A DNA stretch of 64,000 nt from Lachnospiraceae bacterium (lineage in GTDB: Bacteria > Bacillota_A > Clostridia > Lachnospirales > Lachnospiraceae). Position numbers and translations under genes: made by a program. Under the pieces are notes generated by a model. The model did no database searches. It had not been told where the DNA came from and saw nothing but the letters and a program-made list of their open reading frames with translations. The stretch spans positions 54,507-118,506 of the forward strand of contig QXWX01000009.1 of the NCBI GenBank assembly GCA_009911175.1, given 5' to 3'. Below are positions 15,670 to 25,346 of this stretch, piece by piece (within the stretch, counting starts at the first letter, position 1; each line of letters starts with the position of its first letter).

Positions 15670-18600
15670 TTGAAAAGAAATAAGAAACGTTTTTTAGCAG
15701 GGGCGCTGGCATTCCTGCTTACCTGTTCTACCCTGTTAGAGCTGGGGACTGCCGCAAGGGCGGCAGATACAGAAACAAGAACGGAGAACCTCCCGGAACT
15801 GGCTGAGATACAAGGCCAGCTTCAGGAGGATGAGGTTGTTGTAGCGGAAGACTTCACCTTAATGGCCGGCGATATATTTGATGGAGAAAATAAAGATCCC
15901 GGCTTGAAATATGATGCCACAAAGGTAAAGGTCACTTATGAGAAAATCATAGAAAGCGACAGCCGGGAACTTGCGTCAAACATCCCAGGCACCTATCACG
16001 CGCTGTACCGTGCGGAACCACTGGGAGGAAACCCGCCTTATCGGGTCATAAGAAAAGTGAACGTTAGGGAAAAAGAACAAGGTTCCCCCAGCCAGCAGGA
16101 TTCGGAGGGCAGCGGGAATCAAGGGGAAGACTCCGGGGCGGATGACGGGCAGGATCCACAAAGTCCCGCGGAGATTCTGGATGAAATCCCGGATATGCCA
16201 GAAGACGCGGAGGGAATGACAAATATCTATGAGGATGGGGAGGGTGTATTCCTGTCGGTTGTTCCTGATATGGGGGCTGCAAGGCAGAAAGCACGGGCAG
16301 CCATCAACGCAAATCTGGAGGTCGGGGCGGCGATCCCCTATCCGGCAAACCTTGGAAATTATTCCACAAATTACTTTACAGTAGATGGCAGGGTCGCCTA
16401 CTGTCTGGAATCCACGAAAGCAACGCCTCCGGCAAGCGATTACGTGGCAAATGAGTTTGAGGGCAACGAACTTTTACAGAAAGTCCTTTATTATGGTTAC
16501 GGCGGTCCGGGAGATGTCACGGATATTTATATGCCTGCCTTTGACACGCAGTTAAAATACCTTTTCACGCATCTTGCGGCAGCCTATGCCTATTGCGGGA
16601 TAGATGGATTCGCAGGCTGTACGATGGAAGATATTGAGGAATGCGGAGTATGGGGATTTGTCACTTATCTGCAAGGACAGGAAACCCCTCCGTCCTCCAG
16701 GATCACGGTTTCAGATGGCAATCCCGCCGTCTCCCTGGAAGGGGACGTTCAGAAGACGGCGGAACAATGGCTGCAGGGGGATCCACGGTCTTCCATTGTG
16801 ATTGACCTGCCTGAAAATATTACCTGCCATTATAACGGTGCCGAGGTAACAGATGCCGTAGAAATTTTTGGCGGAACCAGCTTTTATTTCACGGCCCCAT
16901 GGAACCAGAAAGGCACCTGGGATACGGGGGAATTGCAAAACCAGTTGGGCAGCCAGTGGAAAACAATGGTACTTTCAACAGGGAATGGAAATCAGGATGT
17001 AGGATACGGGGCATTTTCGGCAGAAGAAGATCATAAGGTATTTTTTTCCGTACAATGGCAAAACCTGGCAAGGGTCGTAATCTTAAAATGCCATAAAGAG
17101 TTTGGCGGAACGCCGCTTTCGGGAGCGGTATTTGAGATATACTCGGACGAAGAGTGTACGAATCTAATCCAGCAGATGCCGCCCACAGATGAAAATGGAA
17201 AGACAGAGGTGATCTACCCCAATGACTGGAATTTTGTGTATGTAAAAGAAAGCCTTGCGCCGGCAGGATACCGCCGTAAACAGGATGCCTTGTTATTACA
17301 TATGAAGACCGGGGACAGGGTAGCCACGGTCTGTAACGAAGAGCAGACAGGAAAGATCACGGTACAGAAACAAGGAGACATCCTGACCGGCGTGAAAGAA
17401 GAAAATGGTACGCTTAGATTCCAATATGGGCTTATCCCGTACAGCGGGGCAAAATATACCATTTACGCGGCAGAGGATATTTACAGCCAGGATCAGGTGA
17501 CGAAATACTTTGACGCAGGTGAGGCTGTCGCCCGGCTGCAGACCGGAGAAGATGGAAGCGCCGTTTCGCCGGAATTATTTCTTGGAAAATACAGGGTCGT
17601 AGAAAGGGCGGCACCAGAAGGGCTGGTACTTGGAGAGACAGAGGAAGAATGGACAAAAGAGATCGACCTGGCTTATGGGGACCAGGATGACGAGTTTGCG
17701 GAAAAGACGGTCGTATTTACAAACCATCACCCGGAGATCGCCGTAAAAGCCATAAAAAAGTCAAAAACCAGCGGAACCACTCTGGAAGGCGCGGTTTTCG
17801 GACTGTATGCGGACAGTGACATTACTGACAGGGATGGAAATATACTCGTAGCAAGCGGGACGTTGATCGAACAGGTGACTTCTGATACAGACGGAAATGC
17901 CTGTTTCCAGAGTGATATTCCAATCGGATTTCAATACAGTGTGAAAGAAATCCAGGCCCCGGAAAATTATTGCCGGTCAGACGAAGTATTTACATTTACT
18001 TATGAATACAAGGATGATGAGACATACCGCTATACATTTGAGCAGGAATTTTGGAACGAAGAAGTGCGCGGAGAGATTCACGTCAAAAAGACCGACAAGG
18101 ATACCCGCTCCTTTGTCCCGCAGGGAGACGCGCAGCTTGTCGGGGCGGAATACGGGCTCTATGCGGCAGAGGATATTGAGTCGCCGGATAAAAAGGGCGG
18201 GGCACTTTATAAACAAGGCGAACTGGTCAATAAGGGGAGGATTTCCGACGAGGGGAGTTTAGATTTTATAGACCTGAATCTTGGCAAATATATTATCAAG
18301 GAAATCGAGCCGCCGGAAGGATATCTTCTGGATGAAACGGAATATCCGGTAAACCTTTCTTACGAAGGACAGGAAGCCAGGTCCATCCGGAGAAATGTGG
18401 ATGTAAAGGAAAATGTAAAGAAACAGGCATTCCAGATTTTAAAAATTTCGGAAGATGGCGTACAGACAGAGACCACGCTGGTAGAAGGGGCCGGATTCAA
18501 GATATTCCTGATCAGCAGCCTGGCAGGCGTAAAGGATGGCAGCCTAAAGCCGGGACATGGGAGTCACTTTTCCGCGGAAGATTTTACGGATTATGATTTC

Positions 18601-20838
18601 AGCGGGGATGAGACAGCATCTTATTATGAAGATGGGGAAAAGGTGACTGTGCCGGAACTTTTTACAGACCGGAACGGCTACCTGAAAAGCCCGGAACTGC
18701 CATATGGGGACTATGTGGTAATGGAATCGACTGTCCCGGAGAACCTGCACCAGATAGATCCATTTATTGTGCATATATCGGAGGACAGCCGGGAACCCCA
18801 GGCATGGCGAGTGCTGGACGACCGCCCCTTCCAGTTCCTGCTCAAGATCAAGAAAAAAGACGCGCAGACAAAGAAAGAAGTCGTGGATAACAGCGCAGCC
18901 TATAAGATTTATAACGTGGACAAAAAAGAATACGTGGAAATGCAGGTCCGTTATCCGAACAAAGAGAAAGTATCCGTATTCTATACAAGTGAAGATGGCT
19001 CCCTTGTAACGCCGGAACTTCTTAAGAGCGGTACCTATCGGATTGAGGAAGTGGAGGCACCAAAAGATTATGTACAGCAGGGCTTTGAAGACGCTCTGTT
19101 AGCGGATGGAAGGGATGTACCGCTGAATGAAGTCACAGAGGGCGGAGAATACCAGAAAGCGGAAGCTGCACCGGTTCTGGTCACTGTGGATGCCGATACT
19201 GCCCATCAGATGGAAGTGGAGGCAGGGACATATACAGTCCTGGTGGAACAGAGTAACAATGAGGCAGTTGGAAGCCTGAGACTGCATAAAAAAGGTGAAA
19301 AGCTGAAAGAAGCGGTAAACGTGGAAACACAATTCCTAAATAAGGTCAGGAATGGGGCGGTATCCGTAGTGAACCGGGTTTCCGGGCTGATTACCGGGGA
19401 AGAGGCGATAGGAGAAACTTCCGGTTATGCTTTTCGCTATGAAGAGACTGACCTGGAGGGAGTAAAATTCTCCGTTTATGCAGGAAATACAATTTACACA
19501 CCGGACGGACAGACGGATGAAAATGGAAACCGTATCGTGAAATACAGGAAAGACGCGCTGGTGGCATCCATTGTGACAGGCGAAGACGGAACCGCGGTGC
19601 TGAATAACCTGCCGGTGGGCAGCTATTACGTGGTGGAAGAAAAAACAGGGGAGAACCATGTCCTTGACAGGGAGAAGCAGGAATTTGAGATCACATATAA
19701 CGGCCAGAAACAGGCTGTTGATTATGTGGACCTGGAACTGACAAATGAAAGACAGTGTATTTCCATTGAAATATCCAAAAAGGATTCCGCTACAGGCGAG
19801 CCAATAGCCGGAGTTGGATTTGGGCTATACGCTGGGGAAGCAATTTTTGACGCAGATGGACAGACCGTTGTAGAAAAGGACGCGTTGATTGAGACCGCGA
19901 GAACGGACGAAACCGGGAAACTGGTATTTCAATCGGATCTTCCGCATGGGAAATATTACGCAAAAGAAACGGAAAAGAAACCGGGATATCTGGACAGCGG
20001 GGAGACCTATTCTTTTGAAGCGGATTATCAGGAGCCGGAAGAAAATATAATATGGCTGTCCTGCGAAGCAGTAAATGACCCCACGGTCACGGAATTTAGT
20101 AAAACCGACTTGACAGACGGACAGGAGATTGAGGGGGCGAAGCTGCAGATTATGAAAGACGGAAATGTGGTGGAAGAATGGATATCCGGCAAAGTTCCCC
20201 ATACGGTCTATGCGTTGGAGCCGGGAGACTATCTGCTCCATGAGGAAGCTGCCGCAAAAGGATATTTATTAGCGGAAGATATCAAGTTCACCGTACAGGA
20301 GACCGAAGAAATCCAAAAAGTGGAGATGCAGGATGAACGGGCCATGGGGCAGTTGAAAATCCGAAAAACAGATTCAGAAAACGGCGAATCCCTAGAGGGT
20401 GTAGAGTTTACCCTGTATGAAAAAGAGTCTGGGGAGGAAGCTGCGGTACTTGTCACTGACAAGGAGGGAAACGCGGAATCCGGCCTGCTTCCTATCGGTA
20501 TATATGAAGACGGTGCGTTTCAGAATGGCGCGGTCTATGTACTGAAAGAGACGAAAGCGAAGGAGGGATATCAGAAACCGGACGAGGAATGGGAGGTTAT
20601 CTTTGACTATCAGGATGGGCGAACCCCGGTGATCGAAGTATTGAAAGAAATCCAGAATACAAAGGAGGATGCCGGAACTCCGGATCATGCACCAAAAACA
20701 GGTGACAGGACCAGGTGGCTGCTTCCTCTGATGGGAATCTTTGCGGGCGGCGGATGCCTGTCCTGGATGGCAATGCGGGCGAGAAGAACGGGAAAGAGAC
20801 GGCACGCCAGAAGAAAACCGCGGGGAAAAAGAAGATAG
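15670..20838 (+). CDS. giant Cna-B repeat adhesin, sortase-anchored
   Basis: The start is TTG 15670, preceded by AAAGGAGGGAGCAGAAAAA; it gives a clear signal peptide (MKRNKKRFLAGALAFLLTCS, cleavage probably after ARA at residue 31). The 1722-residue protein has a Gln/Glu/Pro linker, then a region with YCLE (Cys245) resembling a thioester-forming adhesin domain. About ten Cna-B/SpaA-like domains follow, each ending in a version of Y-x-[VI]-x-E-x-x-A-P-x-G-Y. It ends in PKTGD, a hydrophobic stretch and a long basic tail, a sortase signal. It would stand on the cell surface, possibly bridging mating cells or binding host tissue. It is an unusually large cargo within a conjugative region. Confidence 0.85.
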   Translation: MKRNKKRFLAGALAFLLTCSTLLELGTAARAADTETRTENLPELAEIQGQLQEDEVVVAEDFTLMAGDIFDGENKDPGLKYDATKVKVTYEKIIESDSRELASNIPGTYHALYRAEPLGGNPPYRVIRKVNVREKEQGSPSQQDSEGSGNQGEDSGADDGQDPQSPAEILDEIPDMPEDAEGMTNIYEDGEGVFLSVVPDMGAARQKARAAINANLEVGAAIPYPANLGNYSTNYFTVDGRVAYCLESTKATPPASDYVANEFEGNELLQKVLYYGYGGPGDVTDIYMPAFDTQLKYLFTHLAAAYAYCGIDGFAGCTMEDIEECGVWGFVTYLQGQETPPSSRITVSDGNPAVSLEGDVQKTAEQWLQGDPRSSIVIDLPENITCHYNGAEVTDAVEIFGGTSFYFTAPWNQKGTWDTGELQNQLGSQWKTMVLSTGNGNQDVGYGAFSAEEDHKVFFSVQWQNLARVVILKCHKEFGGTPLSGAVFEIYSDEECTNLIQQMPPTDENGKTEVIYPNDWNFVYVKESLAPAGYRRKQDALLLHMKTGDRVATVCNEEQTGKITVQKQGDILTGVKEENGTLRFQYGLIPYSGAKYTIYAAEDIYSQDQVTKYFDAGEAVARLQTGEDGSAVSPELFLGKYRVVERAAPEGLVLGETEEEWTKEIDLAYGDQDDEFAEKTVVFTNHHPEIAVKAIKKSKTSGTTLEGAVFGLYADSDITDRDGNILVASGTLIEQVTSDTDGNACFQSDIPIGFQYSVKEIQAPENYCRSDEVFTFTYEYKDDETYRYTFEQEFWNEEVRGEIHVKKTDKDTRSFVPQGDAQLVGAEYGLYAAEDIESPDKKGGALYKQGELVNKGRISDEGSLDFIDLNLGKYIIKEIEPPEGYLLDETEYPVNLSYEGQEARSIRRNVDVKENVKKQAFQILKISEDGVQTETTLVEGAGFKIFLISSLAGVKDGSLKPGHGSHFSAEDFTDYDFSGDETASYYEDGEKVTVPELFTDRNGYLKSPELPYGDYVVMESTVPENLHQIDPFIVHISEDSREPQAWRVLDDRPFQFLLKIKKKDAQTKKEVVDNSAAYKIYNVDKKEYVEMQVRYPNKEKVSVFYTSEDGSLVTPELLKSGTYRIEEVEAPKDYVQQGFEDALLADGRDVPLNEVTEGGEYQKAEAAPVLVTVDADTAHQMEVEAGTYTVLVEQSNNEAVGSLRLHKKGEKLKEAVNVETQFLNKVRNGAVSVVNRVSGLITGEEAIGETSGYAFRYEETDLEGVKFSVYAGNTIYTPDGQTDENGNRIVKYRKDALVASIVTGEDGTAVLNNLPVGSYYVVEEKTGENHVLDREKQEFEITYNGQKQAVDYVDLELTNERQCISIEISKKDSATGEPIAGVGFGLYAGEAIFDADGQTVVEKDALIETARTDETGKLVFQSDLPHGKYYAKETEKKPGYLDSGETYSFEADYQEPEENIIWLSCEAVNDPTVTEFSKTDLTDGQEIEGAKLQIMKDGNVVEEWISGKVPHTVYALEPGDYLLHEEAAAKGYLLAEDIKFTVQETEEIQKVEMQDERAMGQLKIRKTDSENGESLEGVEFTLYEKESGEEAAVLVTDKEGNAESGLLPIGIYEDGAFQNGAVYVLKETKAKEGYQKPDEEWEVIFDYQDGRTPVIEVLKEIQNTKEDAGTPDHAPKTGDRTRWLLPLMGIFAGGGCLSWMAMRARRTGKRRHARRKPRGKRR

Positions 20839-20851
20839 GTAAACAAAGGGT

Positions 20852-20880
20852 AAGGGCGGCTCTATTGCTGCCCTTGATTT
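20852..20880 (+). terminator. hairpin after the adhesin gene
   Basis: AAGGGCGGC (20852-20860) pairs with GCTGCCCTT (20867-20875, one G-U pair), followed by GATTTAT. The stem is strong and the T tract weak, so some read-through into the downstream genes is likely. Confidence 0.5.
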
Positions 20881-20976
20881 ATAGCATAGGGAAAACGCTA
20901 TTGGAGAAAGGGGGAAGAGAAAAATAAACGAGAGGAGGAACTGCGGTATTAATAGAAGAAATAGGGGGAGAAGCAT

Positions 20977-22080
20977 ATGAGGATTGGGATTATGGACGCG
21001 GATTTATTATGCGGTTCCAGACATAGCTTCCCAAACCTTGCCTGCATGAAGCTGTCCGGCTTCCATAAAAGCAGGGGAGATGATACAGAACTTGTACTTG
21101 ATCCCGGTATGGTAACGGCGTATGACCGCATTTATGTATCAAAGGTATTTACGGATACAGTAGTCCCGGAGGAAGTCCTTTGTCTGGACAACGTGGTCTG
21201 CGGCGGTACAGGATTTTTCTATGACAAAGCGGAACCATTGCCGGAAGAGGCAGAACACCACATGCCGGATTATGGGCTATACCAGGAGTTTATCCAGAAC
21301 CGTGTCCATTCTGGGAAAGCAAAGGCATCGGACCGGTTTTATACAGATTATTCTATCGGTTTCCTGACCAGGGGATGTTTCCGGAAATGTGCTTTCTGTG
21401 TAAACAGGAACAGCACAAAGTCTATCCGGGCAAGCCCACTGAAGGAATTTATGGATGTGGGGCGGAAAAAACTGTGTTTTTTGGATGACAACTTCCTTGC
21501 CTGCGCGGAGTGGGAAAGGATCCTCGATGAAGTATTGGAAAGTGGGAAACGGTTCCAGTTCCGGCAGGGGCTCGACCTGCGGATCATGCAGAGGCGGCAG
21601 ATGGAACGGCTGTTTTCCGGAAAATTGGATGGGGATGTGATCTTTGCTTTTGATGACATTGCCGACCGGGAAACCATAGAACGGAAGCTGTCTCTGCTGC
21701 GGGAAACCGTAAAGGTTAAAAATGGCCTGAAATTGTATGTACTCTGTGGATATGACAGAAAAGGGGGCTGGGGATCTGGATTCTGGGCGGAGGATATCCG
21801 GAACACTTTGGAACGGGTGAAGATCCTGATGCGCTTCGGATGCCTTGCTTATATCATGCGGTATGAGAAATGCTGGCAGTCCCCTTACCGGGGGATGTAT
21901 ACCGTCATCAGCCGGTGGTGTAACCAACCGGCCCAGTACCGGAAAAAAAGCCTGAGGGAGTTCTGCATTTCCCAAGGGGAAAATAGTTCCAGCGTCCGAT
22001 ATCTGGAAGAATTTGAAGCAGGGCATCCGGAACTGTCGGGTTATTTTGATATGAAATACGGGGAGGAATGCCATGTATAA
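20977..22080 (+). CDS. radical SAM protein of mobile-element type
   Basis: The 367-residue protein has the radical SAM cluster motif C124-x3-C128-x2-C131 (GFLTRGCFRKCAFCVNRN), and the following KLCFLDDNFLACAEW matches the strand carrying LDDN in this superfamily. The N-terminal ~110 residues resemble no cobalamin domain I can confirm. Proteins of this type are frequent in clostridial conjugative elements but have no assigned substrate. The ATG at 20977 follows AGGGGGAGAAGCAT. Its 3' end overlaps the next gene by eight bases, so the two are translationally coupled. Confidence 0.8.
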   Translation: MRIGIMDADLLCGSRHSFPNLACMKLSGFHKSRGDDTELVLDPGMVTAYDRIYVSKVFTDTVVPEEVLCLDNVVCGGTGFFYDKAEPLPEEAEHHMPDYGLYQEFIQNRVHSGKAKASDRFYTDYSIGFLTRGCFRKCAFCVNRNSTKSIRASPLKEFMDVGRKKLCFLDDNFLACAEWERILDEVLESGKRFQFRQGLDLRIMQRRQMERLFSGKLDGDVIFAFDDIADRETIERKLSLLRETVKVKNGLKLYVLCGYDRKGGWGSGFWAEDIRNTLERVKILMRFGCLAYIMRYEKCWQSPYRGMYTVISRWCNQPAQYRKKSLREFCISQGENSSSVRYLEEFEAGHPELSGYFDMKYGEECHV

Positions 22081-23074
22081 GTTCACAGATGAAGAATTGC
22101 AGGCCGCGAAAACGGTAGATCTGGTAGACCTTGCGGCAGATATAAATGTCCCCTTAAAAAAGAAAGGGAGATTCTACTATGTGGATGGGATGGATTCCTT
22201 GATGATCTTCAACCGTTCCACCTGGTACCGTTACAGCAAGGGGGTAGGCGGCAGTACCATTGATTTTCTCATGTATTTCAAAGGGATGGCATTTAAAGAA
22301 GCGGTATCATATCTGCTGGATTTTACCGGATATGGCAGACGCGGCAGAAGCAAAAGCGGCACACAAATGGTTCCAGAAAATACAAAGACAGACAGAACTA
22401 TGCTGGAAAACAGAAGCTATGAAAGTAATATTTCAGAAAGAGACAATAGGACACCCTTGATTCTCCCCGAAAAGGCTCCAAACAGCCGGAGACTTTACGG
22501 ATACCTGATGAAACAGCGTGGGCTTTCAAAGGAGACCATACGCTATTGGCTGGAAAAAGGGCTGATGTATGAAAGCCTTCCCTACCATAACATCGTATTT
22601 CTTGGCAGGGATGTCAACGGAAATATTCGGTTCGCGAGCCAACGGGGAACATTGGATGCTTATGGGAAGCCCTTCAAAGGGGATGTCCCGGGAAATGACA
22701 AGCGGTATGGAGTCAACATAGTCAATCCGGAATGTGAAGGACTCTATGTCTATGAGGCAGCAATCGACGCTATGTCAGATATGGAGCTCCGGCAGGATTA
22801 TAAGACAAGCATTCTTGTTTTGGGGATGGTGTCTGACGGCCCGCTGAAAACAATCCTGGAAGAATACCCACATATCAGGACGGTCTGTCTTTGCCTGGAC
22901 AATGACGGCCCGGGCAGGAAAGCGGCGGAAAGGCTGGCGGAGAAATACACACAGGCAGGTTATGGGGTATCTGTCCGGCTGCCGCCATTGGGGAAAGACT
23001 ACAATGAGTTCCTGAAAACGGAGCGGGATAAGAATGCTTTACATAAGCAGCCACAGGTACAAAAGATGCGGTAA
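22073..23074 (+). CDS. DUF3991/TOPRIM primase-like protein
   Basis: The 333-residue protein has an N-terminal part (YYVDGMDSLMIFNRSTWYRY then GSTIDFLMYFKGMAFKEAVS) as in DUF3991 proteins, and a C-terminal TOPRIM-like domain with LYVYEAAIDAMS (acidic residues of motif 1, about residue 223) and VCLCLDNDGPGRKAAE (DxD motif, about residue 280). The usual N-terminal zinc finger of primases is not evident. The likely role is DNA primase-related replication of transferred single strands. It overlaps the radical SAM gene by eight bases. Confidence 0.8.
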   Translation: MYKFTDEELQAAKTVDLVDLAADINVPLKKKGRFYYVDGMDSLMIFNRSTWYRYSKGVGGSTIDFLMYFKGMAFKEAVSYLLDFTGYGRRGRSKSGTQMVPENTKTDRTMLENRSYESNISERDNRTPLILPEKAPNSRRLYGYLMKQRGLSKETIRYWLEKGLMYESLPYHNIVFLGRDVNGNIRFASQRGTLDAYGKPFKGDVPGNDKRYGVNIVNPECEGLYVYEAAIDAMSDMELRQDYKTSILVLGMVSDGPLKTILEEYPHIRTVCLCLDNDGPGRKAAERLAEKYTQAGYGVSVRLPPLGKDYNEFLKTERDKNALHKQPQVQKMR

Positions 23075-23133
23075 AGAAATAAAGCAGGAGGAAAAAACTG
23101 ATAGATCAAAAAGAAACAGGAGGACAGGAAAAT

Positions 23134-24036
23134 ATGGATTTTGAAAGATTTAAGGAAGAACTGCGGGAACAGGTAAGTGCCGCGGCAAAAGAATGGAACG
23201 GAGGCGAATTTATCAATGAAGGAACATTTAAAGAAGAAGGGGGCGACATCGTCTTCCACCCGGAAGATGGACTGGCAGGCATTCCTGTCAATACAATGGA
23301 CCACTATGCGGCTTATCAGGCTGGCTGGACAATGGACGCGGTTATTGAAGCGGCTTTTACCGCGTTGAAAGAATCTTTTCAGGAGCAGCAGCTATTGGAG
23401 CGGATGGCTGTGCCCGAGAATATTGTACCGGTACTGATCCCCGGAAAAGGAAATGAGGAACTACTGGAGGAGACGGCGCATATTGCTTTTGGGAATATGG
23501 AGATCATCTTTAAATTTATTCTCCCGGAACCTGTAGACGGCATGAATATTTCCTGCACTGTCCCTAAGTCCTACATGGAAGAATGCGGATGGGATGAAGA
23601 AAAACTCCTGTCAGTAGCAATGGGTAACCAGGCATACCGGGGCGGGATCCATGTCATGCCATTTAAGAAGATGACGGATGTGCTGCTTCTTGGAGGTACC
23701 GGAGAAGATTTGGAATCTGACTGGGAGGGGCTGAAAGAGGATCCTTTAAAGATTGTGCTCATTACGAATTCACTGCGTTTATATGGAGCAGCCGGAATAT
23801 TGGACAAAGAAACGACGGAGAGGATCAGCCGTATTTACGGGTCGGACCTGTACATCCTTCCGGCAAGCCTGCATGAATGCCTGGCAATCCCCAAAGGAAG
23901 TACGACAGTCCAGAACCTTCAGATGATGATACAGGAGATCAACCATCATCATCCGGCAGGAAAAGAATGGCTGTCAGATGACGTGTATGTATATGACAGG
24001 GATTCTGGGGAGGTCAGGCTGGCTGACAGCGACTGA
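23134..24036 (+). CDS. DUF5688 family protein
   Basis: The 300-residue protein begins MDFERFKEELREQVSAAAKE, with GIPVNTMDHYAAYQAGWTMD, IHVMPFKKMTDVLLLGGT, ILVLITNSLRLYGA-like and IYILPASLHECLAIPK-like segments. This is the pattern of DUF5688 proteins, common in clostridial elements and often thought to meet antisense or phage-related roles, though no activity is proved. The ATG at 23134 is preceded by AACAGGAGGACAGGAAAAT. It lies between the primase-like gene and the methyltransferase. Confidence 0.75.
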   Translation: MDFERFKEELREQVSAAAKEWNGGEFINEGTFKEEGGDIVFHPEDGLAGIPVNTMDHYAAYQAGWTMDAVIEAAFTALKESFQEQQLLERMAVPENIVPVLIPGKGNEELLEETAHIAFGNMEIIFKFILPEPVDGMNISCTVPKSYMEECGWDEEKLLSVAMGNQAYRGGIHVMPFKKMTDVLLLGGTGEDLESDWEGLKEDPLKIVLITNSLRLYGAAGILDKETTERISRIYGSDLYILPASLHECLAIPKGSTTVQNLQMMIQEINHHHPAGKEWLSDDVYVYDRDSGEVRLADSD

Positions 24037-24059
24037 CCGTTTGTAGTGGGAAACGCATT

Positions 24060-24254
24060 TCATTGTTGATGGTATGAAAGAATAGAAGAGACCACGTCTG
24101 TAGCTGTGGCAGCTCGGAAACTTAATCCTATAGGATGCGGAAAAGCCGCCGTCGGCTGGTTTTCTGTATTGCGAATGAAAAAGACTGAAAAGAAGGAGGT
24201 TATCGTGAGTAATCCCGGGTAAAATGTGTAGCTACACCTCATGAAAAATGAGGA
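24060..24254 (+). promoter_or_regulatory. structured leader with 5-codon ORF
   Basis: The 218-bp gap before the methyltransferase contains several perfect palindromes: ATCCTATAGGAT near 24127, GCGG/CCGC around 24139-24152, GTGTAGCTACAC near 24227 and CCTCAT/ATGAGG near 24237-24254. A strong AAGGAGG near 24195 precedes GTG AGT AAT CCC GGG TAA, a possible MSNPG leader peptide. The compact, symmetrical arrangement suggests a cis-acting RNA; no known riboswitch core was recognised. Confidence 0.45.
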
Positions 24255-24815
24255 ATGAAATATGACTTGGTAAATTTTTGTGAAATTGATAAATACGCGG
24301 CAAAAAGTTATTGCGCGATCCATGGCACAGATGAAAGGAGGAATCTGGGGGATATTACGAAGGTCGATGAAAATGCGATCCCACGGTTCAATATGATCTG
24401 CGGCGGTTCACCCTGCCAGGATTTTTCGAGTGCCGGCCTACGCAAAGGCGCTGTATGGGTCTGCCGGGAATGCGGGTATCAATATAATCCCCTACAGATC
24501 CATTACAGCAGGCGTCTAAAGTGTGAAAAATATGGTTCTGAAAAGATAGACAAGACACGCTCTTCGCTTCTGGCTGAATGGCTGCGTGTCATCCGGGGAG
24601 TAAGACCGACTTGGGGGATTTACGAAAATGTGAAAAGCATTACCAGCAGGCCATTCCGTGAGACATTCCAACTGTTTGAAGAAGAACTCCGGGAGTACGG
24701 GTACAATACATACTGGGCTGTGCTGAATGCCAGGCATTACGGGATCCTGCAGAACAGGGAAAGGATTTACCTGGTCCTGATACGGAAAGAAGCGGACAAT
24801 GGGAAGTTTTTATGA
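24255..24815 (+). CDS. cytosine-C5 methyltransferase, N-terminal part (frameshifted)
   Basis: The 186-residue frame has C5-cytosine methyltransferase motifs in order: CEIDKYA (motif II-like, residues 9-15), the catalytic CGGSPCQDFSSAG (PCQ, about 49-61), ENVKSI (motif VI, about 120) and QNRERIYLVLI (motif VIII, near 170). Motif I (FSGIG) is absent from the N-terminus; instead it lies at the end of the next frame. A Zn-like CREC...C insert occurs after motif IV. The frame ends early in GKFL, and the second half continues in the +1 frame after a run of five T (24807-24811). Confidence 0.75.
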   Translation: MKYDLVNFCEIDKYAAKSYCAIHGTDERRNLGDITKVDENAIPRFNMICGGSPCQDFSSAGLRKGAVWVCRECGYQYNPLQIHYSRRLKCEKYGSEKIDKTRSSLLAEWLRVIRGVRPTWGIYENVKSITSRPFRETFQLFEEELREYGYNTYWAVLNARHYGILQNRERIYLVLIRKEADNGKFL

Positions 24816-25326
24816 GACGGATGGGAATGTATTGCGGCAGTGGAGGGAAAGACGTATAGACAGGGGGGATCGAAACACAGATATTATTTTAATACGGCAG
24901 AACGCAAAACAAGGTTATAAAGAATGTATGTGCGGCGGGCTTGTGAATATATCCTATCCCTATACATTGAAAAAAGGAAGGGCGATAGACAATGAAATGG
25001 TCTGCCCAACGATTACAACGAGTCCAAGGATCGTCAGGGTAGAATCCCTGTCAAGGATCCGCATGGTCACACCGTTAGAATGCTTTCGCCTGATGGGATT
25101 TGAGGATGAGGATTTTCAGAAAGCAAAGGGGGAAGGGATCAGTGACTGTCAGTTATACAAGCAGGCTGGGAATTCAATCGTTGTGGATGTACTGTTTTAT
25201 ATTTTCCGGGAACTGTACCAGGCAATGCCATATTTGTTTGATGACCTGCGCCTGTCCTCGTTTTTCAGCGGAATCGGTGCGTTTGAGAAAGCGCTGGAAC
25301 GTCTGGAGGGATATGTGAGAAAGTGA
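24799..25326 (+). CDS. cytosine-C5 methyltransferase, C-terminal part with motif I
   Basis: This 175-residue frame overlaps the end of the previous one. It carries motif IX/X (RMVTPLECFRLMGF, about residues 92-105, and QAGNSIVVDVL, about 126-136) and then, unusually, LSSFFSGIGAFEKALERL (about 153-170), which is the N-terminal motif I of this enzyme class. Joined with the 24255 frame, all motifs are present in the order II-IV-VI-VIII-IX-X-I, a circular permutation. An alternative is the start of a second, truncated methyltransferase gene. Removing one T in the T5 run would restore one frame. Confidence 0.7.
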   Translation: MGSFYETDGNVLRQWRERRIDRGDRNTDIILIRQNAKQGYKECMCGGLVNISYPYTLKKGRAIDNEMVCPTITTSPRIVRVESLSRIRMVTPLECFRLMGFEDEDFQKAKGEGISDCQLYKQAGNSIVVDVLFYIFRELYQAMPYLFDDLRLSSFFSGIGAFEKALERLEGYVRK

Positions 25327-25346
25327 CCGGAAAGTATGTGAAAAGA

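Noticed and set aside
20715..20927. A 70-residue frame overlapping the adhesin C-terminus.
   Set aside because: It has no ribosome-binding site, its first half is a shadow of the adhesin tail, and its second half crosses the terminator-like hairpin.
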